Origin: Phenylobacterium immobile (ATCC 35973)
GTDB taxonomy: Bacteria > Pseudomonadota > Alphaproteobacteria > Caulobacterales > Caulobacteraceae
DNA: 64,000 nt
Assembly: GCF_001375595.1 (NCBI RefSeq)
Contig: NZ_CVJQ01000001.1
Coordinates: 2,063,501 to 2,127,500 of the forward strand
Direction: 5' to 3'
In this document: positions 44,801-52,765 of the stretch, in pieces
Position numbering within the stretch: the stretch's first letter is position 1
How the letters are laid out: each line of letters opens with the position of its first letter
Program-made: the position numbers and the translations under genes
Notes under the pieces: generated by a model
What the model saw: only the letters and a program-made list of their open reading frames with translations
Databases searched by the model: none
Told to the model about the DNA's origin: nothing

Positions 44801-47800
44801 CGTGGCTTCGACGACAGAGCCGCTATTCCGCCCCGTCGGCGGCGGCGCGCCGGTGTTGATGAGCGCTGAGGCCTTTTACCGGCGCACGGCGCAGGTCCAT
44901 CTTGACTATGGACCCGAGTTCCGGACCGCCGATCACGTCAAGCTGTTCACCCCCGACGAGGCGGAAGCCACGTTCAAGAGCCCCGGCTCGCGAAGCGCCC
45001 TCGAGCCGGGCTGGCTCATTGATCCGCGACTTCTGGATGGCGCGCTGCAGACGATGGTCGCGACCCGATCGTTGGACGCCTCCAAGCCTGGCGACGGCGT
45101 GCTGCCCTGGCGCTTCGGGCGCGTCAGGCTTCTGAAGATTGGCGCCGAACCGGTCCGTGCGGCCGTCCGCCTCAACCGCATCGGACCAAAGGCCCACTTG
45201 GCGGACTTCGCGCTGATGGACGTCGGCGGCGACATCGTCGCCGAACTGCTGGGATGTTGGTTCGCCCGCGTGCGGCCAGGGCGCGCCGAAGCGCCTGAGC
45301 GCGTCTTCCAGACCGTACGGATCCCCACGCTCCAGCAGCCTGATCACGATGGCGTCGCCCTGCCCGCGCCGAGCCCGGAGGCCCAGGCCGCCGACGCCTC
45401 GCAGGTGCTCAGCCAGGCCTTCGCCACCGCGTCGGCTTACGAGACCCTCAGCAGGCTGGCGAACGACGGCGATCTGTCGTTGGAGGCCCTGACCGCCCGC
45501 GGCGACCTTGATCCGGAGCAGACGGAGCTTTTCACCGATCTGGTCGACTGGCTGTTGGAGGACCGCCTGGCGCGACCCGACGGCGCCGGCTGGACGCTGG
45601 CGACCGACAGCGGCCTGCCCGCCGCGGCCGAGATCTGGCAGTCGCTGGTGTTCGACGAACCCGCCGCTATCGCCGACGTCGCCCTGGCTAGCGCCACCGC
45701 GGCGCGTTTGGCCGACGTCCTAAAGGGCGAGGCGAAGACCGGCGAAGGTGCGGCCGCATTGCGTGAGCAGTTGTTCCAGGCCTCACCGACCGCCGTCGCG
45801 GGCGCGGAGGCCTTGGCCGCCGCCGCCCAAGAGGTGATCGCCGCCTGGCCCAAGACACGACCCTTGCGCATTGGCCTGTTGGGTGAGCCCACCCCGTCTC
45901 TCGTCCGCGCCCTGATCGCCCAGAGCGAGAATGCGGGGCTGATGACCCGGATCACCCTGGCTGGCGGCGCGCACCTCTCGTCGACCGTCGCGACCGAACT
46001 GAAGCGGCTTCCCGGGACAACCCTGGTCAAGTCGGCTGAAGACCTTGACGCCGAAACACGCTTCGACCTGGTGATCGGCGCCTTCGCCTTAAGCCTAGGG
46101 GCGGTGACGCCGCCGCGTCTGGCGCGCGCCGCCGCCGGGAACGCCAGGCTGCTGCTGCTGGAACCGCAGGAAAGCCGCGTCTGGCGCCTGATCAGCGCGC
46201 CTGCAGGCGCCTCGTCGAGCACCGTCTCGGCCTGGATCGAACAGCTTAGCCAGGCTGGCCTGGATGTCGACGTCGCCGCGCCGGTCGCCGCGAAGGTCTG
46301 GCCGGGCTCGATCATCTACGCTCGCGCCAGCAAGGCGCCGTCTACGACGCCCGCCGCGCCGACATTGGTGGTCTTTGGCGTCTCAGCCCTCGGCGAGAGC
46401 TTGGCTCAAGGCAAACCGCAACCCATCGAAGACCTGGGTGCGGCGCTCACGGCCGGAATCGAGGGCGAGTTGGTGCTGACCGCGCCTGACACGGCCAACG
46501 CCGCCTCGCTCGCAGCGTTCAGCGGCGCGATCGCCCCGCTGGCGCCGCTGCTTTCCGGCGCCGAAGGGCGGACGGTCTGGCTGGTCTGCCGCGATGACAG
46601 CGACGGCCCCGCCGCCAAGGCCTTGGCGGGTCTGCGCCGGGTGATGCGGAACGAGGGGATCAACGCCCGCTTCGTGCGCCTCGCGGCAAAGACATCCATA
46701 GAGCGCCTGCTGGCCGAAATCGCTGCGCCGGACTCCGAGGAAGAGCTTGTCCTGACCCCTGAGGCGCGACTGGCGCCCCGCATTCGCCTTGGCGGACGGC
46801 CGGCTGTTCAACCGAAAGGGGCGCTGCGCCTGGAAATCCAACGGCCGGGCCTGTTGGGGTCGCTGGCCTGGGAACCGCTTGAACTCCCGGCCCTGGGCGA
46901 CAGCCAGGTCGCCATCGAGGTGAAAGCCTCGGGCCTCAACTTCCGCGACGTCATGTGGGCGCTGGGCGTCCTGCCGGACGAGGCGCTGATGGACGGCTTC
47001 AGCGGTCCGACGCTGGGTCTCGAATGCGCAGGCCTGGTCACCGCCGTCGGCGTCGGCGTCACGGCCTTCAAGCCGGGTGATCGGGTCGCGGCCCTGGCTC
47101 CGGCGGCGCTGGCGACCCACGTCATCACCGAGGCTTCGGCCTGTATTCCTATTCCCGAGACCATGGATTTCTGCGCCGCGGCGACCCTCCCGGTGACCAC
47201 CATGACTGTGATTTACGCGCTCGGCCATCTGGCGCAGCTGAAGCCCGGCGAACGGGTGCTGATCCATGGCGGCCTGGGCGGGGTGGGCCTCGCCGCCATC
47301 CAGTACGCCAGCTATCGCGGCGCAGAGATCTACGCCACCGCCGGCTCCGCCGATCGTCGCGCACTGTTGAAATCCCTGGGCGTAAAACACGTCTTCGACA
47401 GCCGCACGGCGGCCTTCGCCGACGAGATTCGCGCCGCGACCGGCGGTCAGGGCGTGGATGTGGTGCTGAACTCGCTGAGCGGCGAACTCATGCAGCAGTC
47501 GCTCAAGCTGATGCGGCCCTTCGGTCGTTTCCTCGAGATCGGCAAACGCGATCTCTTCGCCAACAGCGAGATCGGCCTTCGGCCCCTGCGCCACAATGTG
47601 ACCTACTACGCCGTCGACGCCGACCAGCTGCCCTTGCTGGCGCCGGAGCTGGCCAGCACAATCTTGGAATGGACCGCGAAGTTCCTCGCCGCAGGCGACA
47701 TGCGCGGCCTGCCCTATCGCGCCTACGCGGCCTCAGACATCGTCGACGCCTTCCGGCTGATGCAAGGCTCGGGCCACATCGGCAAGGTGATCATCGTGCC

Positions 47801-49022
47801 GGACGACCGCGAGGCGACCGCGATCGCCAAGGGGAAGGCGGACTTCGCCATCCGGGGCGACCGCACCTACCTGGTGACCGGCGGCGCAGGCGGCTTCGGC
47901 CTGGAGACAGCGCGCTGGTTGGCCGACCGCGGCGCGCGGCACCTGGCCTTGCTCAGTCGCCAGGGGCCGTCGACGCCGGGGGTCGAGACCGCACTGGACG
48001 CCTTCAAGGCGCAGGGCGTCGACGCCCGCGTCTATGCCTGCGATGTCAGCGACGAAAGCGACCTTGCGGGGACCCTGGCGGAAATCCGCGTCGCCCAGCC
48101 GCCGCTCGCCGGTGTGATCCACGCCGCCGTCGTCATGGACGATGGTCTGCTCGGCGATCTGAACGCCGAGCGCTTCGGCGCGTCTCTTCGGGCCAAACTT
48201 GATGGCGCAACGGCGCTTGATCGCCTGACCCGTAGCGATCCGATCGAGCTCTTCGTGCTCTACTCGTCGATCTCCTCAGCGATCGGCAATCCCGGCCAGG
48301 GCAATTATGTGGCGGGCAATGCGGCCATGGAGGCGGTCGCCTTGCGCCGCGCCGCGGAGGGCTTACCGGCGCTCGCGGTGCAGTGGGGGCCGATTTCCGA
48401 CGCAGGGTTCCTGGCGCGCGACACCCGCACGCGTGAGTTGATCGAACGCGTCATGGCCTCTGGCGAACTGACGGCGCGGACCGCGCTCGACGCCCTGCCC
48501 GCCCTGATTGAAACGGGCCTGCCGGTTGTGGGTTTTGCGGTCGCCGATTGGAGCCAGCTCAAGCGGCAGATGCCGATTGGCGCGACGCCGCTGATGTCGG
48601 AGAGCGCCGACGAGGACGGCGCGCGAACCTCGGAATCCTCGATCCGCGATCAGATCATCAACCTGCCTGCGGACGAGGCTCACGCCCTGGCCGAGGCCTT
48701 CCTGGTTGATGAGGTGTCCGAGATCCTGCGGCTCGATCGCCATGAGGTCGATGTCGAGCGGCCGATTTCGCAGATGGGATTCGACTCGCTGATGATGCTG
48801 GAACTTCACCTGGCGGTGGAGTCTCGTCTACGGGTTGAACTGCCCCTCATGTCGGTGGGCGGCGGGGCGACCCTCCGCTCGATCGCCAACCGGGTGGTGC
48901 GCGGTCTGCGCGCTGAAGGCGAGCGCGATGATGTGGGCGAGGCCGAGGGCGAGGACATCGCCGAACGAATGCTGCGCCATGAAGGCGCTGGCGACGACGC
49001 CATGGTCGATCCCAGCGAATGA
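41817..49022 (+). CDS. Highly reducing single-module type I polyketide synthase
   Basis: 2401 residues from the ATG at 41817 (TTG 41808 possible). KS 1-425 with Cys171, His306 and His344; AT about 520-803 with GHSVG (Ser613) and YAFH at 713-716, whose Phe favours malonyl-CoA; DH about 879-1156 with His913 and Asp1074, the usual HxxxG Gly replaced by Glu917; a methyltransferase-like remnant about 1200-1503 whose SAM loop reads GLLGEPT; a structural KR half 1515-1650; ER 1668-1998 with HGGLGGVG at 1817-1824; KR 2015-2200 with TGGAGGFG, MDD at 2107-2109 and Tyr2164; ACP about 2291-2361 with Ser2324. No thioesterase. Expected to build a saturated chain iteratively and hand it to the coupled AONS. 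Confidence 0.93.
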   Translation: MDIAIVGAACRLPGAPSLSALADLLFSGRDAVTEIPNDRFAKRFYLDTDAQQAGKSYTFAAGALEGVDLFDAGFFGMSPREAVHTDPQQRLLLELAYEALEDAGTPPSQVSGTRTAVYVGCSAWDYATLKLGDVSLMDSHSMQGLSLSSLSNRLSFVFNLRGPSLTIDTACSSALVALHMACESLRNGEVDQAMVGAVNLLLSPQNFVGFSRASMLSPTGRCHAFDARANGYVRAEGGGVVILKPLADAQAAGDEIRAVIRTTGVNSDGRTSSFSVPGREAQKRLLEEVYAGAGISPNDLSYVEAHGTGTPVGDPIEAGALGEALAQRRRRPLPIGSIKSNVGHLEAASGMAGLMKLLTILERGEIPPSLHCETPNPNIPFADLNLSLTPRARPLEPGDHGVLLGVNSFGFGGTNAHAVLAAPAPQPVAASAGNVAPPLLISAKTEAALQDLAREWSQRLRRESVSGGAALARAAARRREAFDHRLAVRAGRPDVMAHDLDAWLAGAETSAVAGRATQGGLAFVYSGNGSQWAGMGADAYAHSTAFRDAIAAIDTTFQPLSGWSLAAALRDGIDETSLGDTERAQPLLFALQVGATVALRAAGVEPAAVVGHSVGEAAAAWASGALTLDQATEVIFHRSRLQQTTHGQGGMGVLNVSVEVAEPLLARLAPDLHIAAINGPQALTVAGSDASLAKLQSAAREERLAYLRLPLNYAFHSPAMDPIQGALMESLGGLKPGSPSIPMLSTTTGREVAAGELDADYWWRNVRLPVRFGEAVNALAERDFRIFIEIGPKPTLLSYVQSVLKAAGASSVTRPSLTAKPSHRDPFPAIAAQAFVDGVDIRNARAFDGAAPHRRLPAYPWQRQRHWGGATVEGFEVSSPIEDHPLLGFRRDESRRIWTNVLSSSRMPWLADHCVNEVPVLPGAAMLDMAFAAALSRNPGATGVEVTDVEFLRPLVVEGARELAFEMISSDVFEVSSRPRLQAEDRVVYARGRIAVASTTEPLFRPVGGGAPVLMSAEAFYRRTAQVHLDYGPEFRTADHVKLFTPDEAEATFKSPGSRSALEPGWLIDPRLLDGALQTMVATRSLDASKPGDGVLPWRFGRVRLLKIGAEPVRAAVRLNRIGPKAHLADFALMDVGGDIVAELLGCWFARVRPGRAEAPERVFQTVRIPTLQQPDHDGVALPAPSPEAQAADASQVLSQAFATASAYETLSRLANDGDLSLEALTARGDLDPEQTELFTDLVDWLLEDRLARPDGAGWTLATDSGLPAAAEIWQSLVFDEPAAIADVALASATAARLADVLKGEAKTGEGAAALREQLFQASPTAVAGAEALAAAAQEVIAAWPKTRPLRIGLLGEPTPSLVRALIAQSENAGLMTRITLAGGAHLSSTVATELKRLPGTTLVKSAEDLDAETRFDLVIGAFALSLGAVTPPRLARAAAGNARLLLLEPQESRVWRLISAPAGASSSTVSAWIEQLSQAGLDVDVAAPVAAKVWPGSIIYARASKAPSTTPAAPTLVVFGVSALGESLAQGKPQPIEDLGAALTAGIEGELVLTAPDTANAASLAAFSGAIAPLAPLLSGAEGRTVWLVCRDDSDGPAAKALAGLRRVMRNEGINARFVRLAAKTSIERLLAEIAAPDSEEELVLTPEARLAPRIRLGGRPAVQPKGALRLEIQRPGLLGSLAWEPLELPALGDSQVAIEVKASGLNFRDVMWALGVLPDEALMDGFSGPTLGLECAGLVTAVGVGVTAFKPGDRVAALAPAALATHVITEASACIPIPETMDFCAAATLPVTTMTVIYALGHLAQLKPGERVLIHGGLGGVGLAAIQYASYRGAEIYATAGSADRRALLKSLGVKHVFDSRTAAFADEIRAATGGQGVDVVLNSLSGELMQQSLKLMRPFGRFLEIGKRDLFANSEIGLRPLRHNVTYYAVDADQLPLLAPELASTILEWTAKFLAAGDMRGLPYRAYAASDIVDAFRLMQGSGHIGKVIIVPDDREATAIAKGKADFAIRGDRTYLVTGGAGGFGLETARWLADRGARHLALLSRQGPSTPGVETALDAFKAQGVDARVYACDVSDESDLAGTLAEIRVAQPPLAGVIHAAVVMDDGLLGDLNAERFGASLRAKLDGATALDRLTRSDPIELFVLYSSISSAIGNPGQGNYVAGNAAMEAVALRRAAEGLPALAVQWGPISDAGFLARDTRTRELIERVMASGELTARTALDALPALIETGLPVVGFAVADWSQLKRQMPIGATPLMSESADEDGARTSESSIRDQIINLPADEAHALAEAFLVDEVSEILRLDRHEVDVERPISQMGFDSLMMLELHLAVESRLRVELPLMSVGGGATLRSIANRVVRGLRAEGERDDVGEAEGEDIAERMLRHEGAGDDAMVDPSE

Positions 49023-50401
49023 GCGAGGAAAAGCCGGGCTTCGGGCTCTCCGCCGATGTGAAGTCAAAGCTGTTGAACCGGCTGAGCGCGCAGATGGCCA
49101 ATCGCCCGGCGGCGGGCGTCGCGGCGGTCGAGGCGCCGGCGCCGGTGTCATCCAGGCCGGCCCTAGGCCACCCCAGTGTGCTCGAAGAGATCGCCATGCT
49201 ACGGCGCGCCGGAGACGCGCTGGGCCTCGAGAGCCCGTTTTTCCGCGTGAACGAAGGTCTTCCGACCCCGTGGTCGGTGATCGATGGCCGGCGCGTGCTG
49301 AATTTCTGCGCCTACAACTACCTAGGCCTGAATGGCGACCCTCGCGTCACCGCGGCGGCCAACGCCGCAGCCGAGCGGTACGGCACTTCAGTCTCTGGAA
49401 GCCGCATCGTCTCCGGCGAGCGACAGGTTCACCGTGACCTGGAAGCCGCGCTGGCGAAAGTCTACCAAGCCGATGACGCGATCGTTCTGGTGAACGGCCA
49501 CGCCACAAACGTCACCGTCATCTCGCATCTGGTGGGCCCGGGCGATGCGGTGATCTGCGATGCGCTCTCGCACAATAGCATCATCCAGGGTGCGCAGTTG
49601 GCCGGCGCCAAGCGGCGCAGTTTCCTGCACAATGATCTCGCCGATCTCGACCGGGTGCTGGGTGAATTCGGCGACACGGTGAAGCGCCGACTGGTGATCG
49701 TTGAAGGCTGCTACGGGATGGACGGCGACGCGCCGGATCTGGCCGCCATGATCCCGATCATCCGCCGTCACCGCGCCCATCTGATGGTCGACGAGGCGCA
49801 CGGCCTAGGCGTCCTGGGCGAGCGTGGCTTGGGTGTTTTCGAGCATTGCGGAGTCGACCCAAGGGAGGTCGATGTCTGGATGGGCACGCTATCCAAGACT
49901 CTGGCCACCTGCGGCGGCTTCATCGCTGGATCAGTCGAGATGGTGGAGTACCTGCGCGCCTCGGCGCCTGGATTCCTGTTCTCAGTGGGGATGCCGGCGC
50001 CGACGGCGGCGGCCTCGCTCGAGGCCCTACGCATCATGCTGGCCGAGCCTGAGCGAATGGAGCGACTTCGCACCAACGGTCAAGTGTTCGTCCAGGCCGC
50101 GCGCGCGGCCGGCCTCGATGTCGGCGAGACCTTGGGCCGCGCCATCATTCCGGTGATCATCGGCTCGTCGCTACGCACAACCTTGGTGGCTGATCGGCTG
50201 TGGAAGCGCGGGATCGCCGCGCAACCGATCCTCTATCCCGGCGTGCCGGAACGTTCGGCGCGACTGCGGTTCTTCGTAACTTCCGAGCATGCGCCCGAGG
50301 ATTTGCGCTGGGCGGTCTCGGAGGTGGCTAACGCCCTCGCCGAAGTGGGTCAAACGACGCCCCAGGCGCTGGCGGACCTCAAGACGAAGCTCAGGAAATG
50401 A
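49019..50401 (+). CDS. PLP-dependent alpha-oxoamine synthase (AONS family)
   Basis: 460 residues, about 60 longer than BioF/Kbl. Start overlaps the PKS stop (ATGA). After an N-terminal extension (1-60) the AONS core begins: FCAYNYLGLNGDP, GTSVSGSRIVSGERQVHRDLE, CDALSHNSIIQGAQLAG, VEGCYGMDGDAPDL, VDEAHGLGVLG and the PLP lysine 293 in MGTLSKT. The family joins an acyl thioester to an amino acid with loss of CO2. Next to a thioesterase-less PKS it should release the chain from the ACP as an alpha-amino ketone, as serine palmitoyltransferase does with palmitoyl-CoA. The amino acid (Ser, Ala or Gly) cannot be told. The extension may dock to the PKS. Confidence 0.92.
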   Translation: MSEEKPGFGLSADVKSKLLNRLSAQMANRPAAGVAAVEAPAPVSSRPALGHPSVLEEIAMLRRAGDALGLESPFFRVNEGLPTPWSVIDGRRVLNFCAYNYLGLNGDPRVTAAANAAAERYGTSVSGSRIVSGERQVHRDLEAALAKVYQADDAIVLVNGHATNVTVISHLVGPGDAVICDALSHNSIIQGAQLAGAKRRSFLHNDLADLDRVLGEFGDTVKRRLVIVEGCYGMDGDAPDLAAMIPIIRRHRAHLMVDEAHGLGVLGERGLGVFEHCGVDPREVDVWMGTLSKTLATCGGFIAGSVEMVEYLRASAPGFLFSVGMPAPTAAASLEALRIMLAEPERMERLRTNGQVFVQAARAAGLDVGETLGRAIIPVIIGSSLRTTLVADRLWKRGIAAQPILYPGVPERSARLRFFVTSEHAPEDLRWAVSEVANALAEVGQTTPQALADLKTKLRK

Positions 50402-51801
50402 ACGTCTCCGTCGGCGGCCGACGGATGCGGGAGCAGGCCGGAGACGGCTGGCTGGAGCCCGTGCATCCGGAGCCGCATACTGACCAGCAGAGCCAGCTGG
50501 CGATCATCTGGAGCGCGCGGCGCGACATGCTGGCGAGCTGGCGCGCAGCCGACTACGCCGCGGGAATTACAGACTTCAGCCTGCTGGGTCGGCGCATGGT
50601 CATTGTCAACACGCCGGATGGAGTGCGCCAGGTGCTGGGCGCAGGCGGCGATCTCTATGAGCGTAAGAGCCCGCAGATGCGGCGGGCGCTTGAGTTCTTG
50701 TTGGGCGACGGCCTGTTCATCTCCGACGGGGAAACCTGGTCACGGCGTCGGCCCTTGGTCGCCGAGATCGTCGGCAAGGCGCGCGTCCCAGGCTTTGCGC
50801 CCCTGATGGCGCAAGCCGCCCAGGACATGGTCGAAGACTGGGCCGTGCGCGACCTCAGCGGGCCTGTCGATGTGCTGACGGAAATGGGCGTACTGACCGC
50901 CGAAATCATCTCCCGCACCCTGTTCGGCGTGCAGCTTGGTCGCGCTGACGCCCAGGCGGTGATCGAGGGCTTCGCCGCGTATCAGCGGCGGATCGACGCC
51001 TTCAACGTCGGCTATCTGCTGGGCTTCGACGACGGCCTGCCTGTCTTCAAGACCCTGGCCCTACGCCGCGCGGTCAAGCGCATCCACGCCGTAGTGGAGA
51101 AGGTGGTCGAGGCTCATTTGGCCGGCCAGGGCGACCATACCATCATGCTCGACATGCTGGAGCTGCGCCGGCGGCGCCGACCGGACGCGCCTGTCGGCCG
51201 CGACGCGCTGCGCGACGAGGCCGCCACCCTCTTCATGGCCGGCCATGAGACGACGGCGGCGACCCTGGCCTGGGCCTGGCACTGCCTGTCCAAGGCGCCC
51301 TGGGCCGAGGCCGCCCTGCATGCCGAGATCGACCTGGTTTGCGGCGGCCGCCCGCCGGCCTACGGCGACGTGCCCAAGCTTGCCTACGCCCGCGCGGTCG
51401 TCGAGGAGACGCTCAGGCTCTATCCGCCGGTCGCGATCCTGGCGCGCCAGGCCGCCCGCCGCGACAGAATCGGAGACGTCGAAGTTGATCCGGCCGCCGT
51501 GGTCCTGATCTCGCCGTGGCTGCTGCATCGCAGTCCCGACCTTTGGGATCATCCTGATCGCTTCATGCCCGAACGATTTATGGGCGAGGAGCGCCCGGAC
51601 GCCTACGCCTACATCCCCTTCGCAGCGGGCCCGCGCACCTGCCCCGGCATGAATTTCGGCCTGACAGAGGCGACCTTATGTCTGGCGACGCTGGCGCAGA
51701 AGTTCCGGCTTCGACCCGCGCCGGGCTGGTCGGTGGAGACCGAGTGCCGGCTGACGCTCAGGCCGCGAGGCGGCCTGCCGATGATGATCGAACCTCGCTA
51801 G
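50398..51801 (+). CDS. Cytochrome P450
   Basis: 467 residues, coupled to the AONS by an ATGA overlap. I-helix oxygen-activation motif AGHETTAATLAW, ExxR pair Glu337/Arg340 in EETLRLYPP, PERFMGE region and heme loop FAAGPRTCPG with Cys415 as the iron ligand. The layout is like bacterial CYP102/CYP4-type fatty-chain hydroxylases; no fused reductase, so separate redox partners are needed. Likely hydroxylates the aliphatic chain made by the PKS/AONS pair. Its stop overlaps the convergent acyltransferase gene. Confidence 0.92.
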   Translation: MNVSVGGRRMREQAGDGWLEPVHPEPHTDQQSQLAIIWSARRDMLASWRAADYAAGITDFSLLGRRMVIVNTPDGVRQVLGAGGDLYERKSPQMRRALEFLLGDGLFISDGETWSRRRPLVAEIVGKARVPGFAPLMAQAAQDMVEDWAVRDLSGPVDVLTEMGVLTAEIISRTLFGVQLGRADAQAVIEGFAAYQRRIDAFNVGYLLGFDDGLPVFKTLALRRAVKRIHAVVEKVVEAHLAGQGDHTIMLDMLELRRRRRPDAPVGRDALRDEAATLFMAGHETTAATLAWAWHCLSKAPWAEAALHAEIDLVCGGRPPAYGDVPKLAYARAVVEETLRLYPPVAILARQAARRDRIGDVEVDPAAVVLISPWLLHRSPDLWDHPDRFMPERFMGEERPDAYAYIPFAAGPRTCPGMNFGLTEATLCLATLAQKFRLRPAPGWSVETECRLTLRPRGGLPMMIEPR

Positions 51802-52760
51802 GACGCGACCCCGTCGCCTTCAAGATCGAGGTCGAGCACGTAGAACCATTCGTCCAGATGGTCGCGCACGATCGGCTCGATCAGGGCGTTGAGCCGCGCC
51901 ACGTTGTCGACCAGATCCGCCGCGGCGTCTCCGGTGTCGGTCACCTGGAAGCGAGGCTGGAAATTCACGGTGAAGCGGGCGGCGTCGCCCTCGCGGGCGC
52001 AATAGACCGGAATGATCGCCGCACCCGTCAACTTCGCCAGACGAAAGACATAGGCGATGTTGCCATCGGCGCTCTGTGGCCGCCCGAAGGCCGGCGCATT
52101 CACTTTGCCGCGGGTGAAGTCATCCACGTGCAGCACCAAGGGCCCACGCGCTTTCAGCTCGCGCACCATGGCCCTTCCTGCGGTGGCGCTAGCCATGATC
52201 TGTCGGCCGCCGAACCCCTCGCGGATCCTGGTCATCAGCGCGCGCTCGAAGCGGTTGGGCAGAGGCAGCGCGATGGCCGCGCCCATGTAGCCGAGCTTGA
52301 TGCCGCTGATCGGAATCAACTCCCAATTGGCCAAGTGCAAGGAGGCGACCAGAATCGGCGCGCCAGAGTCACGCAGCGCGGCCATGTGCTCGGCGCCCTT
52401 CACGGTGACGCGGCCCTGGTCCCACAGCTTGTCGAGAACCGCGAACTCGGTGACGGTCCGCCCGACGTTGCGCCACAGGCGAGCGACCGCGGCGTCGACC
52501 TCTGCGTCGGTGGCGGCCTCAGGTCGCAGCCTGCGCCAGGCTAGGCGAGCGCGGGCGTCTTCAGCCGGGTAGATCCTGGGCGAGAATTTGCCCGTCCAGG
52601 CGCCGAACCCGGAGGCCCAATCCACAGGCAGCGCCCTCAAGACCAGGTGCGCGCCCCACTTGTAGGCGCCGTCCACAACGTCGGCGATCCAATACCGGCG
52701 GGCGGCGACGCGACGCTCCCGCTCAGGGCTAAGGAGCCAGTGCAGCGCCGGCGCGGGCAT
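51798..52760 (-). CDS. LpxL/HtrB-like lysophospholipid acyltransferase
   Basis: 320 residues. The catalytic H-x4-E is His142 and Glu147 in HLANWEL; later blocks include ALPLPNRFERALMTRIREGFG, LVLHVDDFTRG and IIPVYCAREGD, the order seen in LpxL/LpxM-type acyltransferases at the inner membrane. It lies five bases downstream of the E2-like gene and converges on the P450, so it likely belongs to the lipid cluster. It may N- or O-acylate the amino-alcohol product, which would give a ceramide-like lipid; acting on lipid A is the alternative. Confidence 0.87.
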   Translation of the reverse strand: MPAPALHWLLSPERERRVAARRYWIADVVDGAYKWGAHLVLRALPVDWASGFGAWTGKFSPRIYPAEDARARLAWRRLRPEAATDAEVDAAVARLWRNVGRTVTEFAVLDKLWDQGRVTVKGAEHMAALRDSGAPILVASLHLANWELIPISGIKLGYMGAAIALPLPNRFERALMTRIREGFGGRQIMASATAGRAMVRELKARGPLVLHVDDFTRGKVNAPAFGRPQSADGNIAYVFRLAKLTGAAIIPVYCAREGDAARFTVNFQPRFQVTDTGDAAADLVDNVARLNALIEPIVRDHLDEWFYVLDLDLEGDGVAS

Positions 52761-52765
52761 AACGG

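Noticed and set aside
46383..47594. 403-codon minus-strand frame inside the PKS
   Set aside because: Opposite the PKS ER and neighbouring region with intact motifs on the plus strand; no recognisable protein.
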